In this document: piece after piece, positions 26,390 to 35,523 of the stretch | Position numbering within the stretch: the first letter of the stretch is position 1 | Layout of the letters: each line of letters starts with the position of its first letter | From: UBA2108 sp963925495 | Lineage (GTDB): Bacteria > Bacteroidota > Bacteroidia > Flavobacteriales_G > Salibacteraceae | Direction: 5' to 3' | DNA length: 64,000 nt | NCBI GenBank assembly: GCA_963925495.1 | Contig: CAWUST010000006.1 | Span: forward strand, 78,958 to 142,957 | The notes under the pieces: generated by a model | Databases searched by the model: none | Seen by the model: only the letters and a program-made list of their open reading frames with translations | Told to the model about the DNA's origin: nothing | Made by a program: the position numbers and the translations under genes

Positions 26390-28489
26390 ATGGCAAAAAG
26401 AGATTTAAAACTTACAAGGAATATTGGTATTATGGCTCACGTTGATGCTGGTAAAACTACCACAACGGAGCGTATTCTTTATTATACTGGAATAAGTCAT
26501 AAAATTGGTGAAGTTCATGATGGCGCTGCTACTATGGATTGGATGGAACAAGAGCAAGAAAGAGGTATTACTATTACATCTGCTGCTACTACTTGTTCAT
26601 GGAATTACCGAGATACTGAATACAAGATAAATATTATTGATACCCCTGGTCACGTTGATTTTACTGTTGAAGTGGAGAGGTCTTTACGTGTATTGGATGG
26701 GGCAGTTGCGTTAATTTGTGCTGCTTCTGGAGTTGAGCCTCAGTCAGAAACTGTTTGGAGACAAGCAGATAAATATGGCGTGCCTCGTATGATCTTCGTA
26801 AACAAAATGGATAGGGCTGGTGCCGATTTTTTCCGTTGTGTTGAAGAAGTTAAAGAAAGACTAGGTGGAAACCCGGTTCCTTTGCAAATTCCTATTGGGG
26901 CAGAAGACGATTTTGCTGGTGTTGTTGATTTAATTAACAATCGTGGTATTGAATGGAACGAAGAGGACAAAGGAATGACTTGGAAGGAAATTCCAATTCC
27001 TGAAGACTTGAAAGAAACTGTTGCTGAATGGAGGGAGAAATTAGTTGAGGCAGTAGCTGAAACTAATGATGAGTTGATGGAGAAGTTTTTTGAAGATCCA
27101 GATTCAATTACCGAAGCAGAGATGTTAGCAGCTATTAGAGAGGCTACTATAAATATGTCTATTCAGCCTGTAATGTGTGGTTCTGCCTTTAAAAACAAAG
27201 GTGTTCAAACCATGTTGGATGGGGTTATGGCATTTTTACCTTCTCCTTTAGACAAAGGAGCTGTAGAAGGTCATGATATTGATGATGAGGAAATAAAAAT
27301 AAAACGTGAGCCTAATGTTGAGGAGCCGTTTACAGCTTTAGCTTTTAAAATTGCAACCGACCCTTATGTTGGTCGTTTGTGTTTTTTCCGTTGTTATTCT
27401 GGAAAATTAGATGCAGGTTCTTATGTGTTAAATACAAGAACTGGAAAAAAAGAGAGGATTTCTCGAATTTTCCAAATGCACTCTAATAAACAAAATGCAA
27501 TCCCTTCGATAGAAGCTGGTGATATAGGTGCCGGTGTTGGTTTTAAAGATATTAGAACTTGTGATACATTATGTGCGGAAAAACATCCTTTGGTTCTTGA
27601 ATCAATGAGTTTCCCTGAACCAGTTATTGGAGTTGCAATTGAGCCTAAAACTCAAGCTGATGTAGATAAGATGGGTATTGCACTTGGAAAACTTTCTGAG
27701 GAAGATCCTACTTTTAAGGTAGCAACTGATGATGATTCTGGTCAGACCGTTATAAGTGGAATGGGTGAGTTACACCTTGAAATTCTTATTGAAAGAATGA
27801 GAAGGGAGTTTAATGTTGATTGTAATCAAGGAGCTCCACAGGTTTCTTATAAAGAAGCAATTACTGCTAGCGTTGACCACAGAGAAATATATAAGAAACA
27901 ATCTGGTGGTCGTGGAAAATTTGCTGATATTGATTTTGTGGTTGAACCTGCAGAAGAAGGTAAATTAGGATTAGAATTCGTGAATAAAATTAAAGGTGGA
28001 AATATTCCACGTGAATTTATTCCATCGATAGAAAAAGGTTTTAAAGATGCAATGTCTAATGGTCCTTTAGCGGGTTACCCTTTGGATTCACTGAAAGTAA
28101 CACTTAAGGATGGTTCTTTTCACGCAGTTGATTCAGATGCTTTATCATTTGAGATTTGCGCGAAATTAGCTTACAGAAATTCACTTAAACACGCTAAACC
28201 AGTTTTACTGGAGCCAATTATGAAATTGGAAGTAGTAACACCAGAAGTGAATATGGGTGATATTGTAGCTGATTTAAATAGAAGAAGAGGGCAAATTCAA
28301 GGTATGGATAGTAAAGGAACTGCTCAAGTTGTAAAAGCTATAGTTCCATTATCTCAGATGTTTGGTTATGTTACGGCTATCAGAACTATTTCTTCGGGTA
28401 GAGCAACATCCACCATGGAATTTTCACATTTTGAAGTTGTACCGACGAACATTGCAAAAGAAATTATTGAAAAAGTAACAGGAGCTTAA
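26390..28489 (+). CDS. fusA: Translation elongation factor G
   Basis: 699 residues, full length. GTPase motifs: G1 AHVDAGKTT (about 17-25), switch II DTPGHVDF and NKMD; domains II-V follow, including the conserved GELHLEI near the start of domain III. It drives translocation of tRNA and mRNA after peptide transfer. It lies between rpsG and rpsJ with no tuf gene after it, so EF-Tu must be encoded elsewhere. The GIT box (ERGITITSAATTC) is typical of translocation-type EF-G. Confidence 0.98.
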   Translation: MAKRDLKLTRNIGIMAHVDAGKTTTTERILYYTGISHKIGEVHDGAATMDWMEQEQERGITITSAATTCSWNYRDTEYKINIIDTPGHVDFTVEVERSLRVLDGAVALICAASGVEPQSETVWRQADKYGVPRMIFVNKMDRAGADFFRCVEEVKERLGGNPVPLQIPIGAEDDFAGVVDLINNRGIEWNEEDKGMTWKEIPIPEDLKETVAEWREKLVEAVAETNDELMEKFFEDPDSITEAEMLAAIREATINMSIQPVMCGSAFKNKGVQTMLDGVMAFLPSPLDKGAVEGHDIDDEEIKIKREPNVEEPFTALAFKIATDPYVGRLCFFRCYSGKLDAGSYVLNTRTGKKERISRIFQMHSNKQNAIPSIEAGDIGAGVGFKDIRTCDTLCAEKHPLVLESMSFPEPVIGVAIEPKTQADVDKMGIALGKLSEEDPTFKVATDDDSGQTVISGMGELHLEILIERMRREFNVDCNQGAPQVSYKEAITASVDHREIYKKQSGGRGKFADIDFVVEPAEEGKLGLEFVNKIKGGNIPREFIPSIEKGFKDAMSNGPLAGYPLDSLKVTLKDGSFHAVDSDALSFEICAKLAYRNSLKHAKPVLLEPIMKLEVVTPEVNMGDIVADLNRRRGQIQGMDSKGTAQVVKAIVPLSQMFGYVTAIRTISSGRATSTMEFSHFEVVPTNIAKEIIEKVTGA

Positions 28490-28500
28490 TATAGGACAAT

Positions 28501-28806
28501 ATGGCACAAAAAATTAGAATTAAACTCAAGTCTTACGATCATAATTTGGTTGACAAATCAGCTGAAAAGATTGTGAAAACGGTAAAGTCAACCGGTGCTG
28601 TAGTAAGCGGACCAATTCCACTTCCTACGCAAAAAAAAATATTTACAGTGTTGCGTTCGCCTCACGTAAATAAGAAAGCGAGAGAGCAATTTGAGTTAAA
28701 CGCATTTAAGCGTTTGCTAGATATTTACTCTTCGTCTTCAAAGACAGTAGATGCTTTAATGAAACTAGAATTACCTAGTGGAGTTGATGTAGAAATTAAA
28801 GTATAA
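28501..28806 (+). CDS. rpsJ: 30S ribosomal protein S10
   Basis: 101 residues, normal length. Contains the conserved SGAVVSGPIPLPT-type segment (here STGAVVSGPIPLPT). It is part of the small-subunit head and, in bacteria with NusB, also takes part in transcription antitermination. It begins 11 nt after fusA, which fuses the str and S10 operons into one unit here. Confidence 0.98.
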   Translation: MAQKIRIKLKSYDHNLVDKSAEKIVKTVKSTGAVVSGPIPLPTQKKIFTVLRSPHVNKKAREQFELNAFKRLLDIYSSSSKTVDALMKLELPSGVDVEIKV

Positions 28807-28825
28807 AGATTAAAAAATAAAAAAA

Positions 28826-29443
28826 ATGCCTGGAATAATTGGTAGAAAAATCGGAATGACAAGTGTGTTCAATGAGGCTGGTAAAAACATGCCTTGTACA
28901 GTCATTTCTGCTGGTCCTTGTGTAATAACACAATTGAGAACAGAAGAAATAGACGGATACACCGCTGTGCAAATTGGGTATGAAGAAAAAGCTGAAAAGC
29001 GTTCTTCCGCTGCTATTAAAGGTCATTTTAAAGCCGCTGGTACAACGCCCAAAAAACACGTAGTAGAGTTTAAGGGATTTGATCACGAGGTGAAAGCTGG
29101 TGACACAATAGATGTGAGCTTATTTAATGAAGGAGAGTTTGTTGATGTAACAGGAACTTCTAAAGGAAAAGGTTTTGCTGGAGTTATGAAAAGATATAAC
29201 TTTAAAGGTGTTGGTGATGCTTCTCATGGTACGAAGGACGTAGGTAGAACCTCTGGTTCAATCGGAATGGCTTCTACACCTTCAAGAGTAATGAAGGGAA
29301 TGAGAATGGCCGGAAGAATGGGGACTGATACTGTTAAAGTTCAGAACTTATTGATACTAAAAGTAATGGCTGATAAAAATCTAATTGTTGTTAAAGGAGC
29401 TGTACCGGGTCCTAAAGGTTCAATCGTTACAATTGAGAAGTAA
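28826..29443 (+). CDS. rplC: 50S ribosomal protein L3
   Basis: 205 residues. N-terminal PGIIGRKIGMTSVF and the central loop GSIGMASTPSRVMKGMRMAG reach toward the peptidyl transferase centre. It is an early-assembly protein of the large subunit. Gap to rplD only 2 nt, so translation is probably coupled. Confidence 0.98.
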   Translation: MPGIIGRKIGMTSVFNEAGKNMPCTVISAGPCVITQLRTEEIDGYTAVQIGYEEKAEKRSSAAIKGHFKAAGTTPKKHVVEFKGFDHEVKAGDTIDVSLFNEGEFVDVTGTSKGKGFAGVMKRYNFKGVGDASHGTKDVGRTSGSIGMASTPSRVMKGMRMAGRMGTDTVKVQNLLILKVMADKNLIVVKGAVPGPKGSIVTIEK

Positions 29444-29445
29444 TT

Positions 29446-30072
29446 ATGAAAGTTGAAGTTTATAAAACAGACGGATCGAAAGCCAGTAAAAAGGCTGAAT
29501 TGAACGATTCAATTTTCGGCGCTGAAGTAAATGAGCATGCAATTTATTTGGATGTTAAACAATACTTAGCTCACCAAAGACAGGGAACACACTCTTCTAA
29601 AGAGCGTGGCCAAATAACTGGTAGTACTCGAAAGATTAAAAAGCAAAAAGGTACGGGTACTGCTCGTGCTGGTAGTATTAAATCTCCAATATTTAGGGGC
29701 GGTGGTCGCGTTTTCGGCCCAGAACCTAGGTTTTACGGATTTAAGGTAAATAAGAAAACTAAGCAGGTAGCACGTATTTCTGCTCTTTCTTCAAAAGTGA
29801 AATCTGATGAAATAATGATAGTTGATAAGATTGAGATGAAAAGCCCCAAAACAACGGATATGATTACGATGTTGGCTAATCTCAAATTAACTGGCAAAAA
29901 AACATTGCTGGTGCTGTCTGAACCAGATAAAAATGTATATTTGTCCTCCCGAAATTTGAGGGGAGTGTCGTACATAACTGCTTCTGAATTAAATACTTAT
30001 AGTATTTTGAATAATGAGAAAGTGGTAATGTGTGAGGCTTCAGTAGGAAAGATTGAATCTATTTTAAGTTAA
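29446..30072 (+). CDS. rplD: 50S ribosomal protein L4
   Basis: 208 residues. The extended loop that lines the exit tunnel is recognisable (KKQKGTGTARAGSIKSPIF followed by GGGRVFGP), the site where macrolide-resistance changes arise in other species; no insertion is seen. In E. coli L4 autoregulates the S10 operon; the 19-nt or shorter gaps here leave little room for the same leader. Confidence 0.97.
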   Translation: MKVEVYKTDGSKASKKAELNDSIFGAEVNEHAIYLDVKQYLAHQRQGTHSSKERGQITGSTRKIKKQKGTGTARAGSIKSPIFRGGGRVFGPEPRFYGFKVNKKTKQVARISALSSKVKSDEIMIVDKIEMKSPKTTDMITMLANLKLTGKKTLLVLSEPDKNVYLSSRNLRGVSYITASELNTYSILNNEKVVMCEASVGKIESILS

Positions 30073-30079
30073 TTAAGCG

Positions 30080-30370
30080 ATGAATATTTTAATAAAACCG
30101 GTTATCACAGAGAAAATGTCGCGACAAGGTGAAGATTTTAATCGCTACGGGTTTGTGGTACCAAGAGACGTTAACAAAGTTGAAATAAAAAAAGCTGTGG
30201 AGGAAATGTATGGTGTTACAGTTAGTTCTGTAAATACTATGGTTACCCCAGGTAAGTCAAAATCGAGACACACGAAAAGAGGTGTTGTGGAAGGTAATAC
30301 AAGCACAATTAAAAAAGCTGTAGTGACTTTAATTGATGGGGACATGATTGATTTTTATAGTAATATTTAA
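30080..30370 (+). CDS. rplW: 50S ribosomal protein L23
   Basis: 96 residues. Begins NILIKPVITEKM, the family signature. It surrounds the tunnel exit and is the docking site for trigger factor and SRP. It lies 7 nt after rplD and 23 nt before rplB. Confidence 0.97.
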   Translation: MNILIKPVITEKMSRQGEDFNRYGFVVPRDVNKVEIKKAVEEMYGVTVSSVNTMVTPGKSKSRHTKRGVVEGNTSTIKKAVVTLIDGDMIDFYSNI

Positions 30371-30393
30371 TAAAGGAATAATTCACCGATAAC

Positions 30394-31215
30394 ATGGCTG
30401 TTAGAAAATTTAATCCGGTTACTCCAGGACAACGTCACAAAGTGCAGGTCACTTTTGATGATGTTACAACTGGTACTCCAGAAAAGAGCTTGCTCGCTAC
30501 TAAGAAAAGAAGTGGTGGTAGAAATAGTACTGGAAAGATGACCGTAAGATACAAGGGTGGAGGCCACAAGAAAAAATATCGTATTATTGATTTTAAAAGA
30601 GATAATCACGGAATTCCTGGTAAAGTTGCTTCAATAGAATATGATCCAAATCGTACTGCACGAATTGCTCTGATTGTATTTGTTAATGGAGATAAGCGAT
30701 ACATAGTTGCCCCCGATAAACTTACTGTTGGAAAAGAACTTTTAAGTGGAGAAAAAGCTACTCCTGAAATAGGAAATGCTCTTTTCTTAAAAGATGTACC
30801 TCTAGGTACAGTAATTCATAATATTGAAATGAACCCTGGACAAGGTGGTAAGATTGCTCGTGGAGCAGGTTCTTATGCTCAACTAAATGCAAAAGATGGC
30901 AAATATGCTATAGTAAAAATGCCTTCAGGAGAGTCTAGAATGATTTTACTTACTTGCATGGCTACTATAGGTTCTGTGTCTAACTCAGAGCATAGTTTAG
31001 AAGTAAGTGGAAAAGCGGGAAGAAGTCGTTGGAAAGGTAGAAGGCCAAGAGTTCGTGGGGTTGTAATGAATCCAGTGGATCACCCAATGGGTGGAGGTGA
31101 AGGGCGTCAGTCTGGTGGTCATCCTCGTTCTAGAAATGGAATACCTGCAAAAGGATTTAAGACTAGGTCAAAGAAAAAGGCGAGTAATCGTTATATAATA
31201 ACAAAGCGTAAGTAA
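30394..31215 (+). CDS. rplB: 50S ribosomal protein L2
   Basis: 273 residues, normal length. The conserved C-terminal segment VMNPVDHPMGGGEGR includes the His needed for peptidyl transferase activity and subunit joining. Other hallmarks are GGGHKKKYR and NIEMNPGQGG. It is placed between rplW and rpsS in the standard S10 order. Confidence 0.98.
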   Translation: MAVRKFNPVTPGQRHKVQVTFDDVTTGTPEKSLLATKKRSGGRNSTGKMTVRYKGGGHKKKYRIIDFKRDNHGIPGKVASIEYDPNRTARIALIVFVNGDKRYIVAPDKLTVGKELLSGEKATPEIGNALFLKDVPLGTVIHNIEMNPGQGGKIARGAGSYAQLNAKDGKYAIVKMPSGESRMILLTCMATIGSVSNSEHSLEVSGKAGRSRWKGRRPRVRGVVMNPVDHPMGGGEGRQSGGHPRSRNGIPAKGFKTRSKKKASNRYIITKRK

Positions 31216-31234
31216 TCCGAGATAAGATAGAATT

Positions 31235-31510
31235 ATGAGTCGTTCATTAAAAAAACCGCCATTTGTGCACTACAAACTCCAAAAAAGAGTTGATGATATG
31301 CAAGTAGGTGGAAAGAAATCGGTTATCAAAACTTGGAGCAGAGCTTCGCTTATTACACCTGATTTTGTAGGTTTAACCATTGGTGTTCACAATGGTAGGC
31401 AATTTATACCGGTTTTTGTTACAGAAAACATGGTAGGGCATAAATTGGGAGAATTTTCGCCTACTAGGAACTGGCGAGGCCACGCTGGTAAAAAAGATAA
31501 AAGAAGATAG
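31235..31510 (+). CDS. rpsS: 30S ribosomal protein S19
   Basis: 91 residues. Starts MSRSLKKPPFVHYKL and ends with the HKLGEFSPTR.WRGH signature. It forms the head bridge with the large subunit together with S13. It lies 19 nt after rplB and 9 nt before rplV. Confidence 0.98.
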   Translation: MSRSLKKPPFVHYKLQKRVDDMQVGGKKSVIKTWSRASLITPDFVGLTIGVHNGRQFIPVFVTENMVGHKLGEFSPTRNWRGHAGKKDKRR

Positions 31511-31519
31511 TAAGAAATT

Positions 31520-31915
31520 ATGGGAGCCCGAAAAGGAAAAATAGCCGAAGAGCGAAAAGAGGCGCGTAAAACGCAATACATTGCTCGCTTAAATAATTGC
31601 CCTTCTTCACCTAGAAAGATGAGACTAGTTGCTGATTTAGTGAGAGGAATAGATGTAGTAAAAGCATCTAATATTTTACAATTTCATAAGCAAGCAGCAT
31701 CGAATAAATTAGAGAAATTGATTTGGTCGGCAGTTGCCAATTTTGAAGAGAAATCTGGAGAAAATTGGGAAAATTCTGGTCTTTTTGTAAAAGAGATTCA
31801 GGTAGATGGAGCTCGAATGTTGAAACGAATTAAACCTCGTGCACAGGGAAGAGCAAATCGAATTAGAAAAAGATCAAATCACGTTACTTTGGTTCTTGGA
31901 ACCCAGGAACAATAA
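31520..31915 (+). CDS. rplV: 50S ribosomal protein L22
   Basis: 131 residues. Conserved SPRKMRLVADLVRG near residue 30 and KRIKPRAQGRANRIRKRSNH at the C-terminus, the beta hairpin that lines the exit tunnel. The protein has about 10 extra N-terminal residues compared with E. coli L22. It lies 9 nt from both neighbours. Confidence 0.97.
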   Translation: MGARKGKIAEERKEARKTQYIARLNNCPSSPRKMRLVADLVRGIDVVKASNILQFHKQAASNKLEKLIWSAVANFEEKSGENWENSGLFVKEIQVDGARMLKRIKPRAQGRANRIRKRSNHVTLVLGTQEQ

Positions 31916-31924
31916 GAAGAAAAG

Positions 31925-32635
31925 ATGGGACAAAAGACAAATCCGATTGCAAACAGATTAGGTTTTATCCGAGGCTGGGATTCAAACTGGTACGGTGGAA
32001 ATAAATACGCGGATAAATTAGTTGAAGACTATAATATTCGACGTTATTTGAATGCTCGTCTTCAAAAGGCTAGTGTTTCAAAAATTATTATTGAGAGAAC
32101 TTTAAAACTTATTACAGTTACAATTAGAACTGCGCGACCTGGTATTATTATCGGAAAAGGTGGATCTGAAGTTGATAAACTTAAAGAAGAAATCAAAAAC
32201 ATTACGAATAAGGAGATTCAAATTAACATTTTTGAAATCAAAAGACCTGAGTTAGACGCTCGTTTGGTTGCTGATAGTATTGCTCGACAAATTGAAGGAA
32301 GAATTTCTTTTAGAAGAGCGGCGAAAATGTCAATTGCATCTACAATGAGAATGGGTGCTGAGGGAATTAAGATTACCATTTCTGGTCGTCTTAACGGAGC
32401 TGAAATGGCTAGAACTGAGCATGCAAAGGATGGTAGAATTCCTTTACATACATTTCGTGCTGATATTGATTATGCATTAAGTGAGGCCAAAACTACTTAT
32501 GGTAGAATTGGGGTTAAAGTGTGGATTTGCAATGGAGAAGTTCTTGGTAAAAGAGACTTGTCACCAGTTGTAGAGAAAAAAAATAAAGGTCCTGCTAGAC
32601 AGCAAAAGTTCAATAGCAGAAAAAAAAGAAACTAG
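31925..32635 (+). CDS. rpsC: 30S ribosomal protein S3
   Basis: 236 residues. Starts MGQKTNPIANRLGF; the KH domain contains RPGIIIGKGGSEVDKL. It forms the mRNA entry channel with S4 and S5 and contributes to ribosomal helicase activity. It ends in a basic tail (RQQKFNSRKKRN). It lies 9 nt after rplV and 27 nt before rplP. Confidence 0.98.
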   Translation: MGQKTNPIANRLGFIRGWDSNWYGGNKYADKLVEDYNIRRYLNARLQKASVSKIIIERTLKLITVTIRTARPGIIIGKGGSEVDKLKEEIKNITNKEIQINIFEIKRPELDARLVADSIARQIEGRISFRRAAKMSIASTMRMGAEGIKITISGRLNGAEMARTEHAKDGRIPLHTFRADIDYALSEAKTTYGRIGVKVWICNGEVLGKRDLSPVVEKKNKGPARQQKFNSRKKRN

Positions 32636-32662
32636 TTGGTTAAGTTTTAAGCGATAGTAAAC

Positions 32663-33085
32663 ATGTTACAACCCAAGAAGGTAAAACACAGAAAGGTTCA
32701 GAAGGGCCGCATAAAGGGAAACGCTCAAAGAGGCGCTAACCTTTCATTTGGTTCGTTTGGTATTAAAACTACTGTAGAAGGACGATTGACCGGAAGACAA
32801 ATTGAATCTGCAAGGATTGCAGTAACTCGTTACATGAAAAGACAAGGTCAGGTTTGGATAAGAATTTTTCCGGATACTCCTATAACGAATAAGCCAGCTG
32901 AAGTAAGGATGGGAAAAGGAAAAGGAGCTTTGGATCATTGGGTTGCAAAAATTAAACCTGGTAGAATACTTTTTGAAATCGATGGTGTTGATTCAGTAGC
33001 AGCAAAAGAAGCGTTGCGTTTAGCAGCACAAAAACTTCCTGTTGTATGCAAATTTGTAACTCGTAGAGATTACAACGGTAAATAG
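32663..33085 (+). CDS. rplP: 50S ribosomal protein L16
   Basis: 140 residues. Starts MLQPKKVKHRKVQKG and has the RMGKGKG motif near residue 80 that contacts the A-site tRNA region. It helps organise the peptidyl transferase centre. It lies 8 nt before rpmC. Confidence 0.98.
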   Translation: MLQPKKVKHRKVQKGRIKGNAQRGANLSFGSFGIKTTVEGRLTGRQIESARIAVTRYMKRQGQVWIRIFPDTPITNKPAEVRMGKGKGALDHWVAKIKPGRILFEIDGVDSVAAKEALRLAAQKLPVVCKFVTRRDYNGK

Positions 33086-33093
33086 AAAATGAA

Positions 33094-33294
33094 ATGGAAC
33101 AATCGGTAATAAATGAATTAAAAACAGAGGAACTTTTCGAAAGATTAGAAGATGAAAAGGGTTCTTTGACTAAACTCAGCATTAACCATGCTGTTTCTCA
33201 ATTGGAAAGTCCAATTGTATTGAGACAAAAAAGAAGAACTGTAGCTCGATTGAAGACCGAGATTACAAAAAGGGAATTAGCGCAATCTAAATAA
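33094..33294 (+). CDS. rpmC: 50S ribosomal protein L29
   Basis: 66 residues forming the expected two-helix hairpin; the C-terminal RRTVARLKTEITKREL is the recognisable family stretch. It lies near the tunnel exit beside L23. The N-terminus (MEQSVINELKTEEL) is a little divergent but position and length agree. Confidence 0.95.
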   Translation: MEQSVINELKTEELFERLEDEKGSLTKLSINHAVSQLESPIVLRQKRRTVARLKTEITKRELAQSK

Positions 33295-33302
33295 GATATA
33301 TA

Positions 33303-33557
33303 GTGCAAAGAAATCTTAGAAAAGAACGAATAGGGGTGGTGACTAGTACATCAATGGATAAGTCTATTGTAGTAATGGTTGAACGAAAGAAAAAACATCC
33401 TAAATACGGCAAGTTCGTAAAAATCACTAACAAATTTATGGCTCACGATGAAAATGAAGAGAGCTCAGTTGGTGATAAGGTAAAAATAATGGAAACTAGA
33501 CCTTTGTCTAAAAGCAAAAGGTGGAGACTTTCCGAAGTATTAGAGAAAGCTAAGTAA
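33303..33557 (+). CDS. rpsQ: 30S ribosomal protein S17
   Basis: 84 residues, starting with GTG at 33303 (MQRNLRKERIGVV). The OB-fold core includes STSMDKSIVVMVERKKKHPKYGK. It is a primary binder of 16S rRNA helices 7 and 11. It lies 8 nt after rpmC; the GTG start is the only candidate in frame near that junction. Confidence 0.96.
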   Translation: MQRNLRKERIGVVTSTSMDKSIVVMVERKKKHPKYGKFVKITNKFMAHDENEESSVGDKVKIMETRPLSKSKRWRLSEVLEKAK

Positions 33558-33569
33558 TTAGGTATAGCG

Positions 33570-33938
33570 ATGATTCAACAAGAAAGTAGATTACAAGTTG
33601 CTGATAACAGTGGCGCAAAAGAAGTACTTTGTATAAGAGTACTTGGCGGTACTGGGCGTAGATATGCTTCTGTGGGTGACAAAATAGTAGTTGCCATTAA
33701 AGATGCCATACCTTCTGGTAACGTTAAAAAAGGAACAGTTTCACAAGCTGTTATTGTAAGAACAAAAAAAGAAGTTAGAAGAGCAGATGGTTCGTATATC
33801 CGCTTTGATAATAATGCTTGCGTTCTTTTAGGTACCACAGGTGAAATTAGAGGAACAAGGATTTTTGGTCCTGTTGCTCGTGAATTGCGAGAAAAGCAAT
33901 ACATGAAAATTGTATCATTGGCTCCTGAGGTGCTTTAA
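33570..33938 (+). CDS. rplN: 50S ribosomal protein L14
   Basis: 122 residues. Starts MIQQESRLQVADNSGAKEV, the family signature. It contacts 16S rRNA in an intersubunit bridge and binds the silencing factor RsfS in species that have it. It is the first gene of the spc part of the cluster. Confidence 0.98.
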   Translation: MIQQESRLQVADNSGAKEVLCIRVLGGTGRRYASVGDKIVVAIKDAIPSGNVKKGTVSQAVIVRTKKEVRRADGSYIRFDNNACVLLGTTGEIRGTRIFGPVARELREKQYMKIVSLAPEVL

Positions 33939-33950
33939 TAATAATTAGTG

Positions 33951-34265
33951 ATGAAAATCCATATTAAAAAAGACGATACAGTACAAGTTCTTGCCGGAGA
34001 AGGTAAGGGGAAAACAGGAAGAGTTCTTTCTGTTGATGCTGTAAAGTATAGAGCCCGAGTAGAAGGCGTCAAAATGGTTAAGAAACACAATAAACCCAGT
34101 GCAGAAAGTCCTGACGGTGGTATTGTAGAAATGGAAGGTACAGTTCATGTTTCTAACCTAATGGTAGTTGATTCTAGCGGAACAGCTTCTAGAATTAAAA
34201 GAGGAAAAAACGAAAAAGGAAATTCAATTAGAGTTTCCGTTAAAACAGGGGAGGAAATTAAATAA
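33951..34265 (+). CDS. rplX: 50S ribosomal protein L24
   Basis: 104 residues if translation starts at ATG 33951 (MKIHIKKDDTVQVLAG); a GTG one codon upstream is the less likely alternative. It has a KOW motif (VLAGEGKGKTGRVLSVD) and is one of two assembly initiators of the large subunit. It overlaps rplE by one base (TAATG), so translation is probably coupled. Confidence 0.96.
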   Translation: MKIHIKKDDTVQVLAGEGKGKTGRVLSVDAVKYRARVEGVKMVKKHNKPSAESPDGGIVEMEGTVHVSNLMVVDSSGTASRIKRGKNEKGNSIRVSVKTGEEIK

Positions 34266-34810
34266 TGTATCAACCCAGGTTAAAATCAGAATATAAAGAG
34301 CGTATTGTTAGTGCCTTGATGGAAAAATTCAAGTATACTACTCCAATGCAAGTGCCTAAAGTGGAAAAAATTGTTATCAGTCAAGGAATGGGTAAAGCCA
34401 CTACTGATAAGAAAATCATGGAAGCAGCACTTGATGAATTAGCTCTAATTACAGGTCAAAAAGCAATTTCTTGCAAAGCGAAAAAAGATGTTTCTAACTT
34501 CAAAATTCGTAAAGGTATGGCAATTGGCACTAAAGTAACTTTACGTTCAAATCAAATGTATGATTTCTTAGATCGTCTTATTTCTTTGGCTTTGCCTCGG
34601 ACAAGAGATTTTAGAGGAATTAAAAAAGAGGGATTTGACGGAAGAGGAAATTATACCCTTGGAGTTAAAGAACAAATTATTTTCCCGGAAATTGATATCG
34701 ATAAAATCAAGGAAATTAATGGAATGGATATAACTTTTGTTACCTCGGCGAATTCTGACGAAGAAGCGAAAGCATTGTTAACAGAATTTGGTTTACCCTT
34801 TAAAAAATAA
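34265..34810 (+). CDS. rplE: 50S ribosomal protein L5
   Basis: 181 residues. It binds 5S rRNA and the P-site tRNA T-loop region. The conserved RDFRGI and GNYTLGVKEQIIFPEI segments are present. The ATG shares one base with the rplX stop; rpsN follows after 3 nt. Confidence 0.98.
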   Translation: MYQPRLKSEYKERIVSALMEKFKYTTPMQVPKVEKIVISQGMGKATTDKKIMEAALDELALITGQKAISCKAKKDVSNFKIRKGMAIGTKVTLRSNQMYDFLDRLISLALPRTRDFRGIKKEGFDGRGNYTLGVKEQIIFPEIDIDKIKEINGMDITFVTSANSDEEAKALLTEFGLPFKK

Positions 34811-34813
34811 AAG

Positions 34814-35083
34814 ATGGCAAAAGAATCGATGAAAGCTCGCGAAAGAAAGCGCGAAAGATTAGTTGAACAATATGCTGAAAGACGTGCTGCTCTGAAAGCG
34901 GAAGGTGATTGGGAAGGTTTACAAAAACTCCCAAAAAACTCTTCTAAAGTAAGATTACATAATCGTTGTAAGCTTACTGGACGTCCGAGAGGGTATATGA
35001 GAAATTTTGGTATTTCTAGAGTTACATTTAGAGAAATGGCAACTCAAGGATTGATACCTGGAGTGAAAAAAGCAAGTTGGTAA
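34814..35083 (+). CDS. rpsN: 30S ribosomal protein S14 (zinc-free, long form)
   Basis: 89 residues. It is the longer C-minus form: it lacks the CxxC...CxxC zinc ligands of the short form and has the conserved RCKLTGRPRGYMRNFGISR segment. It is needed for assembly of the small-subunit head. It lies 3 nt after rplE. Confidence 0.97.
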   Translation: MAKESMKARERKRERLVEQYAERRAALKAEGDWEGLQKLPKNSSKVRLHNRCKLTGRPRGYMRNFGISRVTFREMATQGLIPGVKKASW

Positions 35084-35102
35084 TAGCATTTAATACGGAA
35101 TC

Positions 35103-35501
35103 ATGAATACAGATCCTATAGCAGATTTTCTTACAAGAATAAGAAACGGTGTAATGGCCGGGAATAAAGTTGTTGAAATTCCTGCATCAAATATCAAAAA
35201 ACAAATGACTAAAATCCTTTTTGAAAAAGGATATATCTTGAATTATAAATTCGAAGATGAAGGTCCTCAAGGGAACATTAAAGTTGCCTTAAAGTATTCT
35301 AAGTCAAATAACACCTCGGCAATAAAATCAATTCAAAGGGTTTCTAAGCCAGGAATGAGAAGTTATACAAATTCGAAAGAATTGCCAAGAGTTCTTAACG
35401 GCCTTGGAATAGCAATAATTTCAACTTCACAAGGTTTAATGACTGATAAAGAAGCTGGGAAATTGAATGTTGGTGGAGAAGTTCTTTGTCACGTTTATTA
35501 A
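35103..35501 (+). CDS. rpsH: 30S ribosomal protein S8
   Basis: 132 residues. Starts MNTDPIADFLTRIRNG and ends with a GLGIAIISTSQGLMTDKEA-type rRNA-binding segment (split here across residues 100-120). In E. coli S8 represses the spc operon at an L5 mRNA site; I see no certain counterpart here. Confidence 0.98.
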   Translation: MNTDPIADFLTRIRNGVMAGNKVVEIPASNIKKQMTKILFEKGYILNYKFEDEGPQGNIKVALKYSKSNNTSAIKSIQRVSKPGMRSYTNSKELPRVLNGLGIAIISTSQGLMTDKEAGKLNVGGEVLCHVY

Positions 35502-35523
35502 TAGATAAAAAGAAAAGTAAAAA